Shown piece by piece: positions 1 to 6,444 of a stretch of 36,327 nt of DNA. Source of the DNA: a virus. The stretch lies in IMG/VR virus record IMGVR_UViG_3300021467_000017, positions 1-36,327 of that record. The stretch is one strand, 5' to 3'. Both the position numbers and the translations under genes were made by a program. Position 1 is the first letter of the stretch. Every line of letters begins with the position of its first letter. A model generated the notes under the pieces. It did no database searches, was not told where the DNA came from, and saw nothing but the letters and a program-made list of their open reading frames with translations.

Positions 1-1
1 C

Positions 2-625
2 GACTACAGGACGGGTTACGGTTTAACCCAGTTTCAGCGAGACGTAAACAAAAACCCACCTATATCTCGTCTTCGAGAAAGTGTTCTCTACAGTGCTAAA
101 CTCCGTTTAGGACGAAGTACCTGGGTGTCTCTAGGACGCCCCACAGAGAATCGAGCTTTAGCCCGTTGTTGGATGGTGGGAGGAGGGACTCCCAAAGAGG
201 TACGGCATTGGGTAAATCGTGAGGTAATGGTAGTGTCCTCAGACAAGGTGCTGGAGGCCACCCGCGCCTACCGAGATGAACTTCGCCAGATAAGGGAACA
301 CGGCTATGCGTCTCTGTCTCCAACAGAGAAACGCAAGGGAGTCATTTTTGTAGGGTATGATGGAGACGGTAGCCCCATCCCCATTCGTCCCACCTTTCTA
401 GCCTCCTTGCGAGAGGCAATGTGTACCCTAGGAGTCAAGGAGAAAGAGGCTACACGGGTAATACGGGCCGGCCTCCACGTGATTGCTGAGCCCGACCCAG
501 ATTCTCGATGGAAGTGGGTTATCTACAACTTCAGAAGAAGAGGGGGGAAGGGGATAAAGTGGGATTGTTTTCCAAAGGGTGTCCTCTTGACAAGAGAAGG
601 TAAATCAATATTTATCGAGGTGTGA
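2..625 (+). CDS. Unknown phage protein, 5' end cut by the window edge
   Basis: The reading frame is open from base 2 with no stop, so the true start probably lies outside the window and at least 207 codons are visible. An internal GTG at 125 could act as a start, but no convincing ribosome binding site precedes it. The N-terminal half is basic and Arg-rich. The middle (roughly residues 78-105) looks helical and charged, and the last 60 residues contain several Trp and basic residues (RWKWVIYNFRRRGG). I do not recognise a family. It is followed after one base by the next gene, which points to one early operon leading into the helicase. A DNA-binding role would fit the basic character but is only a guess. 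Confidence 0.6.
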   Translation, partial: DYRTGYGLTQFQRDVNKNPPISRLRESVLYSAKLRLGRSTWVSLGRPTENRALARCWMVGGGTPKEVRHWVNREVMVVSSDKVLEATRAYRDELRQIREHGYASLSPTEKRKGVIFVGYDGDGSPIPIRPTFLASLREAMCTLGVKEKEATRVIRAGLHVIAEPDPDSRWKWVIYNFRRRGGKGIKWDCFPKGVLLTREGKSIFIEV

Positions 626-626
626 T

Positions 627-983
627 ATGGACTTAACTTTTCCTTTAACTTATAAAGTTTTTGATGATAAGGGGCAAAGCCATCTCTGTCATCTCCACGC
701 AATGAAGGTTCGTAGGATAAACCCGGAGCGGGTGTTTCTGGAGCTCTGGTTTCGGCCCGTCATCATCACTCCGGGCCCGGAGACCATCGTTTATGGCCCC
801 TATCTTTGGGGTTGGATGGAGGGACGCCCTATCAGAGACAACAGGGTGCAACCCAGCAATGACTACGCTGAGCGCAAGCTGGATGAGATGCTGGCAAGAG
901 CTCGAGGGATGCGTTATCAGGAAACTCCCTTCTTGCGTATTGGAGGAGACCCTGGCATAAAGAAAGTCTATACGAAAGGATAG
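627..983 (+). CDS. Hypothetical protein (118 aa)
   Basis: The ATG at 627 follows the previous stop codon (623-625) by one base, and GAGG at 617-620 serves as ribosome binding site. The product is 118 aa, mixed charged and aromatic, with no membrane segment and no motif I know. The first 20 residues resemble a beta strand pair, and the C-terminal part (from about residue 75) is a charged helix followed by a basic tail. It sits directly upstream of the DnaB-type helicase gene with a five-base gap, so it is likely co-transcribed with the replication genes. No function is assigned. Confidence 0.75.
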   Translation: MDLTFPLTYKVFDDKGQSHLCHLHAMKVRRINPERVFLELWFRPVIITPGPETIVYGPYLWGWMEGRPIRDNRVQPSNDYAERKLDEMLARARGMRYQETPFLRIGGDPGIKKVYTKG

Positions 984-988
984 CCCCT

Positions 989-2065
989 ATGACAATCGAA
1001 TATATTCAGAGCGACATCAAAGCATGGGTAAACTCGACGAAGGAGACCCTCGCTCTGTTAAGAGGGCAAGCTTTTATCGGCTTGCCCTCTTGTTTTCCAG
1101 AACTCGATGAGCTCATTCAGGGTTTTATCCGAGGAGCTACGACTGTTGTTGCGGGGGCTCCTGGTATGGGAAAGACCGCTTTTACTACTAATGTGGTAGT
1201 GAGAAACGTCTACTTTCAAAACCTTCACCCCAAGCAACGAATCTTAATGGTATCAGCAGAGATGGGAGAACATCTCTGGATACAAAGAGTTATCAGCCTC
1301 TTGACGGGCATCCCCCAGGGTATGCTGGTATTAGGGGAATATAGCGAGTGGTGGAATGGAGAGGAAATGGAGGCAATCCCCGAGGACGTAGATGTGGACG
1401 GTCTTATAGCTCAGGCCCTGGAATGCATAGCCACTTTTCCTGTGGAACTCATGGGTGGGGGAGCTACAGACACCTTTTCTATCGAGCAGAAGCTGACCGA
1501 GCTCGTCTTTTCCGAGGGGTTGGACATCCCCCTTGTTATCATAGACCATGCAGGAGTATTGAGTGATGTAGGGGAGTACGATGGCGCAGTTGCCAGACCT
1601 GACTTCATCTGTCAGAGATTGGAGTCTCTGGCACAAAAATTCAATACTCACATTTTGACTATCTGGCCTCTCACAAAAGAGGGGTTAAGGTCGGGCAAGA
1701 TTCCCTCCTATGGAGCTCTACGAGGCAGTGTTATGCCATCTTACCAGGCGGCAAATATCATTATTGTGCACTCTCCTATGCTTGCTGAGTTACAGCAGGC
1801 AAGCAGGAGTGTAGTAGGAAGGAAAGTCCCAGTTTATTTGAGTGTTCAGAAGAACAGATTTATGGGCCGATTTGAGGTAGTCAGAGTTTTCTTTATCCCT
1901 TCTGTGGGAAGGTTTGTTTTGCATAACGACGATGAGTGGATGAAGAGGTATCGAGACTATCAATGCGAGTTTATGAGACCAAAAGAACAAGACGATAAGG
2001 AATATGCTAACAACCATCTGGAGGACATAAAATGCAGAAGAACCTCGTTGACATCGAAAGTTTAA
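989..2065 (+). CDS. DnaB-type replicative DNA helicase (SF4, RecA fold)
   Basis: This protein unwinds duplex DNA ahead of the phage replication fork using ATP. The Walker A motif GAPGMGKT is at residues 56-63, preceded by the DnaB-like sequence FPELDELIQGF. SAEM at 89-92 matches the catalytic-Glu motif of DnaB. Walker B is LVIIDHAG around 182-189. A late motif, LRGSVMPSYQAANIII, matches the DnaB arginine-finger/H4 region, and VQKNR follows. At 358 aa it is shorter than bacterial DnaB (about 450-470 aa) and lacks the N-terminal primase-interacting domain, as is common in phages that encode a separate primase (here at 5533). AAAGGA at 975-980 is the ribosome binding site. The end overlaps the next gene by 34 bases. 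Confidence 0.9.
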   Translation: MTIEYIQSDIKAWVNSTKETLALLRGQAFIGLPSCFPELDELIQGFIRGATTVVAGAPGMGKTAFTTNVVVRNVYFQNLHPKQRILMVSAEMGEHLWIQRVISLLTGIPQGMLVLGEYSEWWNGEEMEAIPEDVDVDGLIAQALECIATFPVELMGGGATDTFSIEQKLTELVFSEGLDIPLVIIDHAGVLSDVGEYDGAVARPDFICQRLESLAQKFNTHILTIWPLTKEGLRSGKIPSYGALRGSVMPSYQAANIIIVHSPMLAELQQASRSVVGRKVPVYLSVQKNRFMGRFEVVRVFFIPSVGRFVLHNDDEWMKRYRDYQCEFMRPKEQDDKEYANNHLEDIKCRRTSLTSKV

Positions 2066-2496
2066 GTGCACTTTTGCGCCCTCGGAGAATGAGTCGGGAG
2101 GAGGCCCGTCTGGCTCAGCTGGGTATCTGGAAGCAGGCACTCGACATCCTCGAAGAGAAACGGTCTGGGTATAGCGGTAAGCGTTATGCTTTTAACAACT
2201 TCTATACTCAGATGCTTATGGGTATCCTACCAGAACAGGGAGCGTTTATCCGTTACTTTGACAAGGTAGCGAGAATGACGCAGCTCGCCTATCACGGCCA
2301 TAAAGACAACCTGGGTGAACCCTTGCTCGATGTCTTCCGGGATAAGGCAAACTACGACGCTATCGTTTCCCTCCTGGTGTTGGAAACGATGTTGAATAGC
2401 CCCAATCCTGATGTTGCGGGAGAGGCAGAGAAAATGTTGGAGGACTTAATAAAGGAAGGTAGAGAATTTGATAAGTATATAGGAGGTAAGGAATGA
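2032..2496 (+). CDS. Hypothetical protein downstream of helicase (154 aa)
   Basis: The ATG at 2032 lies inside the end of the helicase gene and is preceded by a clear GGAGG, so translation is probably coupled. The 154-aa product is largely alpha-helical by eye, soluble and rich in Leu, Glu and Arg, with no cysteine cluster or nucleotide-binding motif. It ends in an ATGA overlap with the next gene. Position suggests a replication accessory role such as helicase loading, but no sequence motif supports this and I do not recognise the family. Confidence 0.75.
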   Translation: MQKNLVDIESLSALLRPRRMSREEARLAQLGIWKQALDILEEKRSGYSGKRYAFNNFYTQMLMGILPEQGAFIRYFDKVARMTQLAYHGHKDNLGEPLLDVFRDKANYDAIVSLLVLETMLNSPNPDVAGEAEKMLEDLIKEGREFDKYIGGKE

Positions 2497-3041
2497 GCGA
2501 AAAGAATATTTTGGAGCAGGCCGTCTTTGATATGGTTGAGACGGCAGCCGAGGATGTTCCTCCTCCCTCCGAGGACACTCCTGGCGTCCCTCTTCCCGAG
2601 GGGGCAATACTGAAGCTCGACACCAAAAAGTATCTGTGGTCTGTAATGGGGCATATTGGAGTTGAGCTTCCCATAGGAAGCTGGGAAGAGATGACCCGCT
2701 ATGTGGAGGAGTGGATGAACATCCAGGATGAGTGGGAAGATGCTCTGGCCGAAGACCTGGAGGAATTCTATAGCCGTTTTGGAGACAGACAGGACATACC
2801 TGTTACATCCAAGCCAAAGTCTCGACCTACTCAAGATGATACCAGGGCCAGGCGGGCCGTATTGGGCCGTATTTTTGAAACGGCAACCGCGAAAGGAATC
2901 TTTGCCAAAAGAGAATTTCCTGGACTGAACGACATGAGTCTTGATGAGCTAGAGGAGGTGTTGGCTACCCTCCGTAACATGTCGGGCCGCGAAGATTCAG
3001 CGGTAAGTAAGACTAGAAAGGCGCGGCGATTGCGCCGCTGA
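2493..3041 (+). CDS. Hypothetical acidic protein with basic tail (182 aa)
   Basis: The gene starts within the stop of its neighbour (ATGA at 2493-2496), and AGGAGGT just upstream gives a strong ribosome binding site. The first 110 residues are acidic and contain a Pro-rich stretch (about residues 22-35) and a Trp-rich helix. The last 20 residues are strongly basic (KTRKARRLRR), suggesting nucleic-acid contact. No known domain is recognised. It is the last gene of the first plus-strand cluster, and a tRNA gene begins 43 bases after its stop. Confidence 0.75.
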   Translation: MSEKNILEQAVFDMVETAAEDVPPPSEDTPGVPLPEGAILKLDTKKYLWSVMGHIGVELPIGSWEEMTRYVEEWMNIQDEWEDALAEDLEEFYSRFGDRQDIPVTSKPKSRPTQDDTRARRAVLGRIFETATAKGIFAKREFPGLNDMSLDELEEVLATLRNMSGREDSAVSKTRKARRLRR

Positions 3042-3084
3042 TATTACTGTCGCTGCTGTCTTGTCCCTCCTTTCTGTCTGTAGC

Positions 3085-3157
3085 AGGGGGCTAGCTCAAT
3101 TGGTAGAGCAGCGGTCTCCAAAACCGTTGGTTGGGGGTTCAAGTCCCTCGTCCCCTG
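3085..3157 (+). tRNA. tRNA-Trp (anticodon CCA)
   Basis: A complete 73-nt cloverleaf can be drawn. The acceptor stem is 3085-3091 with 3150-3156 (7 bp, one G-U). The D arm is GCTC/GAGC at 3094-3097 and 3106-3109. The anticodon stem is 3111-3115 with 3123-3127 and the loop is CTCCAAA. The T arm is 3133-3137 with 3145-3149 and its loop is TTCAAGT. The anticodon is CCA (3118-3120) and the discriminator base is G, as expected for bacterial tRNA-Trp. CCA is not encoded, so the host must add it. This tRNA reads only UGG, and long genes in the window end at normal TGA codons, so it is not evidence for stop-codon recoding. Confidence 0.95.
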
Positions 3158-3160
3158 CTT

Positions 3161-3707
3161 TGCCTGTGAGTCAATATAAGTCATAAAAGGAGGAGTGAAT
3201 ATGTTTAACAAGCGTTTTGTAAAGTTTATATTGCTTGTACTATTGCTTGCAACTCTGGCAGGAGTGATGACGGTTGAGGCAGCCCCACCTCCGCAGTACA
3301 AGGAAATCTGGTATCGTTATGATATCAACAAACCTGGCTTCTGCCAGGTCAATCTCCGTGTATGTTCGGCAGGAGCGTGGGATGTTGCTGTAAAAGTTTA
3401 TAGCAATACCGATGGAACTTGGTATGACCTGAGAGAGACTACATCAGGTCAACAATGGCATTGCATCAGCGGGAATTGGACAAATGGGTGTCCATCCATT
3501 CTCTCATTTGAGAATGACAATGCCGATGGAGACTATATCAGGTACACTCTAATCCGCTGGCGAGTTCCTGTAGATGACCCATTTGAGCCGTCTCATTGGG
3601 GAGCAGTTACAGTGTATGGCTATAGCTGGGCTCCTTGCCACTATAGCGTAAAGCACAATGACACCGACTGTCTTCCCTAGTATCTAAGCATCGCTGACTC
3701 ACAGGCA
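3161..3707. repeat. Perfect 13-bp inverted repeat flanking the secreted-protein gene
   Basis: TGCCTGTGAGTCA at 3161-3173 is repeated exactly in inverted orientation as TGACTCACAGGCA at 3695-3707. The left arm starts four bases after the tRNA-Trp gene, and the right arm lies 14 bases after the stop of the signal-peptide protein, so the pair brackets exactly that one gene. No target-site duplication is evident next to the arms. It could be the ends of a small mobile cassette, a recombination site, or a long-range RNA stem. Confidence 0.65.
3201..3680 (+). CDS. Secreted cysteine-containing protein with signal peptide (159 aa)
   Basis: The ATG at 3201 is chosen over a GTG at 3195 because the ribosome binding site AGGAGGAG (3188-3195) would overlap the GTG. 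The product has a classic Sec signal peptide: basic residues at 4-8 (KRFVK), a Leu/Val core at 9-22, and a likely signal peptidase I site after VEA (residue 27). The mature part is about 130 aa, Trp/Tyr-rich and probably beta-stranded, with six cysteines that could form three disulfides outside the membrane. No lipobox Cys is present. I do not know a family. A phage protein exported alone from an early region could act in superinfection exclusion or alter the host surface, which is inference. The gene lies between two arms of a 13-bp inverted repeat. Confidence 0.85.
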   Translation: MFNKRFVKFILLVLLLATLAGVMTVEAAPPPQYKEIWYRYDINKPGFCQVNLRVCSAGAWDVAVKVYSNTDGTWYDLRETTSGQQWHCISGNWTNGCPSILSFENDNADGDYIRYTLIRWRVPVDDPFEPSHWGAVTVYGYSWAPCHYSVKHNDTDCLP

Positions 3708-3710
3708 GTA

Positions 3711-3831
3711 CGGAGGAGGCGGGTGATACAAATGTTAAAGAACAGAGAATGTAAGATAAAAAGACTGTTTTGGTCTGTGCGTCTAACCAGCCTGTAGTAT
3801 GGTATTTAGACAAATTCATCCGCCTCCTCCG
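3711..3831 (+). ncRNA. Candidate structured RNA closed by a 16-bp long-range stem
   Basis: Bases 3711-3726 pair without gaps with 3816-3831: 15 Watson-Crick pairs and one G-U, including CGGAGGAGGCGG with its exact complement. The 89-nt interior contains at least two smaller hairpins: AGAC at 3762-3765 with GTCT at 3773-3776, and GTCTAA at 3781-3786 with TTAGAC at 3806-3811. This would make a closed multi-branch RNA. The 5' arm contains a Shine-Dalgarno-like GGAGGAGG, followed in frame by a weak 21-codon reading frame (ATG 3732 to stop 3797), so the stem could instead hide a ribosome binding site. No known RNA family is recognised. Confidence 0.45.
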
Positions 3832-3832
3832 A

Positions 3833-3844
3833 TACTCTAGAGTA
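3833..3844. promoter_or_regulatory. Perfect 12-bp palindrome (possible operator)
   Basis: TACTCTAGAGTA is its own reverse complement. It sits immediately after the closing stem of the candidate structured RNA and about 65 bases upstream of a candidate promoter, in a gene-free stretch. It has the size of a dimeric repressor half-site pair, but no protein in the window can be tied to it. Confidence 0.3.
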
Positions 3845-3890
3845 GCTGACCGTGTATTCAATACTTATCCTTGGAATCACTATGGTTGTA

Positions 3891-3937
3891 GTGTACTTTG
3901 TACACCTGTTGCATTTAAAAATCATAAGCGATATAAA
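3891..3937 (+). promoter_or_regulatory. Candidate promoter with adjacent dyad operator
   Basis: A perfect dyad GTGTAC-TTT-GTACAC spans 3891-3905. It abuts a sigma-70-like promoter with a poor -35 (TTGCAT, 3909-3914, only TTG matching) and a good -10 (TATAAA, 3932-3937) separated by 17 bases. The downstream gene starts at 3959 with a strong GGAGG site. This is the only sizeable gene-free stretch in the plus arm, so it is the most likely place for an internal promoter driving the nuclease, primase and polymerase genes. Confidence 0.4.
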
Positions 3938-3958
3938 TAAGTATAGAAGGAGGTAGAC

Positions 3959-4261
3959 ATGTCAGTATATATTCCAATAGCAACATACGTTTATCAAAAC
4001 GGGGCGTTTATGGGTGGGCTGGTTGAGGACAGCCCTCATAAAGACAATTGTATTTTTATTGCCTACGATGGAGAGGACGAGAATGGAAACCCCGATACCT
4101 GGGGTCATGAGTTAACTTTGGGTGAGGCACTTGTCTTGGCAAATGCGCTCATTCAAGCGGCTATGATGTATATTGAACCTGTAACAGATGTACGTGTAGA
4201 AGGGAGGGCCGACCATGACACGGAAGAGAGTAACAACTCCGAACGGTCGAAGGACGTATGA
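3959..4261 (+). CDS. Hypothetical protein (100 aa)
   Basis: The ATG at 3959 follows the strong ribosome binding site AAGGAGG and is the first gene after the gene-free regulatory stretch. The product is acidic and soluble, with a beta-rich N-terminal half (CIFIAYDGEDENGN) and a helical segment around residues 54-70 (LGEALVLANALIQAA). The C-terminal 20 residues are very polar. The family is not recognised. Its last 47 bases overlap the HNH gene, so the two are co-translated in different frames. Confidence 0.7.
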   Translation: MSVYIPIATYVYQNGAFMGGLVEDSPHKDNCIFIAYDGEDENGNPDTWGHELTLGEALVLANALIQAAMMYIEPVTDVRVEGRADHDTEESNNSERSKDV

Positions 4262-4538
4262 TTACCGTCTTCAAGTGGAGACAGCCTTGGGGCGACGGCT
4301 TAAGTCTGATGACCACGTCCATCATATTGATGGTAATCCAACCAATAACGAATGGGAAAACCTGGCCGTCATGCCAAGAGGTATTCATGTTCTTTTAACC
4401 AGACTGGAACAGAATCTAGATAAAATAACTTTGTTTAACCACGAGGGAAGACCTTATCATCCAGAGGCAATAGTGTTCTTCCCTCTACCGCTTCCTCCTG
4501 TAATTCGTGAGGAAGACATCGGAGGAGGTTACTTATGA
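4215..4538 (+). CDS. HNH endonuclease (107 aa)
   Basis: This is a small metal-dependent HNH nuclease. The core is visible: HVHHIDGNPTNN (residues 34-45) with the paired His 36-37, then ENL (48-50) and the terminal His in RGIH at residue 58. The N-terminal 30 residues contain Tyr/Arg-rich sequence typical of small phage HNH proteins. GGGAGG about ten bases upstream supports ATG 4215. It ends in a four-base ATGA overlap with the Cas4-like nuclease gene. Free-standing HNH genes in phages often act as homing endonucleases, and no intron signature surrounds this one. A role in packaging is less likely because it is far from the terminase genes. Confidence 0.85.
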   Translation: MTRKRVTTPNGRRTYDYRLQVETALGRRLKSDDHVHHIDGNPTNNEWENLAVMPRGIHVLLTRLEQNLDKITLFNHEGRPYHPEAIVFFPLPLPPVIREEDIGGGYL

Positions 4539-5278
4539 TAAAGGGTGTTATCTGCCCCATAACGGGCAAAAACACCCCCACCCACAGATGTTTGGAGTGC
4601 GCTTTGAATAAAGAGCGGCCCGATTGTAAGTATGACCCGATGGTGTTAGCTCAGATGCTGCAAAATAGGCGGCTGAGAGGTTTATCCGTAACTGAGATAA
4701 CGTCAGAGTTCCCTCGAAAAACGCTTCTTAACCATCTGATTGATTATTACATATCTCCCGATATAGGATACTACTCGGTTCGAGGAAGGTGGGCTCATGC
4801 GGATAAACAAGCAGTGAAACTGCCGCCCGAGTTCGGGAAAGTTCTCAGGGAGGTCAGGTTTTCTTTCCCCGATATTCCCGATTTGTCAGGTCAGATAGAT
4901 GCGTATTATCCCGACCAGCAAATTCTGGTGGATTACAAGACGACATCCCGACTCCCTGACCAACCCAAACCAGAACATATCCGACAGCTTAACGTTTATG
5001 CTGAGCTTTTGCGAGCGAATGGGTATCCTGTGTGTAAAGCTTTTGTCACATATTTGACTTATTCTACACATAAACAAGAGGCCATCCCTTTATGGGACAG
5101 AGATAAAGTGATGAGCATGGTTGTGGAGTTGCTTGATTTCTATCAGGAGTGTTTAGATAAAAGGGAAGTGCCGCCTCGCGAGTTGTGTGCAGGGCCCGAT
5201 AAATATTTTATGTGTAGGTATTGTCCCCACCGAGATATTTGTGTTGAACATCCTGATTGGTGGCGGGTTGACCAGTAA
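4535..5278 (+). CDS. Cas4/RecB-like PD-(D/E)XK nuclease with Fe-S cluster cysteines
   Basis: This is a predicted DNA exonuclease for end processing or recombination. The nuclease core shows RGRWAHA with His 88, GQIDAYY with Asp 122, LVDYKTT with Asp 133 and Lys 135, and the motif IV pattern QLNVY (Gln 151, Tyr 155). C-terminal cysteines at 227, 230 and 236 (CRYCPHRDIC) match the CxxC-x5-C of Cas4/AddB proteins that bind a 4Fe-4S cluster with one more Cys. Unusually there is also an N-terminal Cys set (7, 19, 22, 31) that may form a separate metal site. The length, 247 aa, fits phage Cas4-like proteins. No CRISPR array or other cas gene is present, so adaptation is not implied. Confidence 0.85.
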   Translation: MIKGVICPITGKNTPTHRCLECALNKERPDCKYDPMVLAQMLQNRRLRGLSVTEITSEFPRKTLLNHLIDYYISPDIGYYSVRGRWAHADKQAVKLPPEFGKVLREVRFSFPDIPDLSGQIDAYYPDQQILVDYKTTSRLPDQPKPEHIRQLNVYAELLRANGYPVCKAFVTYLTYSTHKQEAIPLWDRDKVMSMVVELLDFYQECLDKREVPPRELCAGPDKYFMCRYCPHRDICVEHPDWWRVDQ

Positions 5279-5289
5279 GGAGGTAGAAT

Positions 5290-5415
5290 ATGGTAGCAAT
5301 TGCGTTGGCAGCGGTGATAGTTGCCTATATTATAGGTGCAATGCTTGCGGAGATAGGGAAAGATGTCAAAGAAAAATACCAGAGAAGACAACAAAGAGGT
5401 CAAGGTTACTATTAG
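5290..5415 (+). CDS. Small single-pass membrane protein (41 aa)
   Basis: This short gene has a strong ribosome binding site (AAGGAGGT at 5278-5285, overlapping the previous stop) and an ATG at 5290. Residues 2-20 are hydrophobic (VAIALAAVIVAYIIGAML), forming one membrane span. Residues 21-41 are charged and basic, placing the C-terminus in the cytoplasm. Its end overlaps the zinc-ribbon gene by 53 bases in another frame. The function is unknown. Candidate roles for such phage peptides include membrane anchoring of replication or inhibition of host functions. Confidence 0.65.
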   Translation: MVAIALAAVIVAYIIGAMLAEIGKDVKEKYQRRQQRGQGYY

Positions 5416-5536
5416 AGTATGTTATCAATGTCGGCGGTTTACAGCATTTGACATTTGTGGGGTTTGCGGCTCTAAAACATACCCCTGGGTTCAGAAACGA
5501 GCCGCGATTCAACCCTCTGGAAAGGGGCGAAAATGA
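5363..5536 (+). CDS. Small zinc-ribbon protein (57 aa)
   Basis: The ATG at 5363 lies within the preceding small gene, and GGAG/AGGG runs just upstream can serve as ribosome binding site. The product has one zinc ribbon: CYQC at residues 20-23 and CGVC at 32-35, followed by a basic C-terminus (KRAAIQPSGKGRK). It ends in an ATGA overlap with the primase gene (5533-5536), a strong sign that it is translated. Zinc ribbons of this size usually bind nucleic acid or a partner protein. Coupling to primase makes a replication accessory role possible but unproven. Confidence 0.7.
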   Translation: MSKKNTREDNKEVKVTIRVCYQCRRFTAFDICGVCGSKTYPWVQKRAAIQPSGKGRK

Positions 5537-6444
5537 GTTCACGAACAAGGGTTCAGGGGCGACTCATTCGGAAGTACATCAATTGGCAAGACGTATTTGG
5601 AGTTGGACATAGGCGGTGTCCTTTTCCCGAAAGACACGCTGAAGGAGACAAACATCCGTCTGTGTTTATCTATCCCAATGGCGCTTACTGCTTCGGCTGT
5701 GGCTGGCATACATCAGACATATTTGAAGCGTGTAGAATCTTCCTGGGATGGTCAATCCCCAAAGCCCGTCGTTACCTGTATGGGTTGTTGGCCCAGGGAA
5801 GAGTTCAGCAAACAGTGCAACAAAGCGAGGCTATCAAACCCGTATCTCCAACTCTCATTCGGAAATGGATGAACCAACGTAAGCCACAGGATGTACAATA
5901 TTTGTGCGATAGGTATGCTTTATCGCCTATTGTCTTAAATAGAGCTTTTATTGGGTACGAAGGGAATGCCTTTACCATTCCTCATTTAGGTTTAGACCAC
6001 CAGGTCTGGGCGGTTAAATTCCGAAGAGATGACCGCAAAACTCAAGACGGCCCAAAGTATTGGGCACTAGAAGGACGAGGATTCTATTATCTTTATCCCG
6101 CTTTCGCACTAAATTGGATTCTCAATAACCGCCCTTCTCAGGTTCTGTTATGTGAGGGGGAATTCGATGCCCTGAGCGCGCTGTCTCACAACATCCCTGC
6201 TATATCTGTTCCATCAGGCAGTAGTACAAAGTTAAAATGGTGGAGCGGGATTTGGGGGCGCTTTGCTGACATGGGAACGACTCTCTATCTGGCGTTCGAC
6301 ATGGACGATGCGGGACAGCGAGCTCGAACAGCGGCATTTTATTACTTCGAGCGCAATTTCCCTAATCTATTAGTGGTTAGCCTGGAATGGGAAGGCGGTA
6401 AAGATGTAGCAGAAGTTTTGAAAGCCAGAGGGAGGTTGTGGTAA
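5533..6444 (+). CDS. DnaG-type DNA primase (CHC2 zinc finger plus TOPRIM)
   Basis: This protein makes RNA primers for DNA synthesis. The N-terminal zinc domain shows CPF (Cys 29), His 35/41, and CFGC (Cys 53 and 56). The TOPRIM fold follows with VLLCEGEFDAL (Glu 208) and YLAFDMDDAG (Asp 256, Asp 258), the metal-binding residues. The length of 303 aa is short compared with bacterial DnaG (about 580-600 aa): there is no helicase domain and no long C-terminal helicase-binding region. The partner helicase is encoded separately at 989-2065. The start is fixed by the ATGA overlap with the upstream zinc-ribbon gene. The gene ends with a one-base overlap (TAATG) with the next gene. Confidence 0.92.
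   Translation: MSSRTRVQGRLIRKYINWQDVFGVGHRRCPFPERHAEGDKHPSVFIYPNGAYCFGCGWHTSDIFEACRIFLGWSIPKARRYLYGLLAQGRVQQTVQQSEAIKPVSPTLIRKWMNQRKPQDVQYLCDRYALSPIVLNRAFIGYEGNAFTIPHLGLDHQVWAVKFRRDDRKTQDGPKYWALEGRGFYYLYPAFALNWILNNRPSQVLLCEGEFDALSALSHNIPAISVPSGSSTKLKWWSGIWGRFADMGTTLYLAFDMDDAGQRARTAAFYYFERNFPNLLVVSLEWEGGKDVAEVLKARGRLW

Noticed and set aside
3085-3157. Suppressor or recoding tRNA, or an integration att site
   Set aside because: The anticodon CCA reads UGG, not UGA, and genes end normally at TGA. No integrase gene or second copy of the tRNA end was seen.
3732-3797. A 21-codon peptide inside the candidate structured RNA
   Set aside because: The spacing from the GGAGG to the ATG is long and the site is buried in the 16-bp stem. 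It is mentioned only as an alternative and not called as a gene.
3607-3861. A minus-strand frame across the gene-free stretch 3681-3958
   Set aside because: It runs against the early operon, has no ribosome binding site and covers the paired arms of the candidate RNA, whose structure explains the sequence better.
4215-4538. HNH endonuclease as part of a second intron
   Set aside because: The gene overlaps intact neighbours on both sides, and no split gene or group I core motifs surround it.
4535-5278. CRISPR-associated Cas4 and a CRISPR system
   Set aside because: No repeat-spacer array or other cas gene was seen on reading the window. Phages often carry free-standing Cas4-like nucleases.
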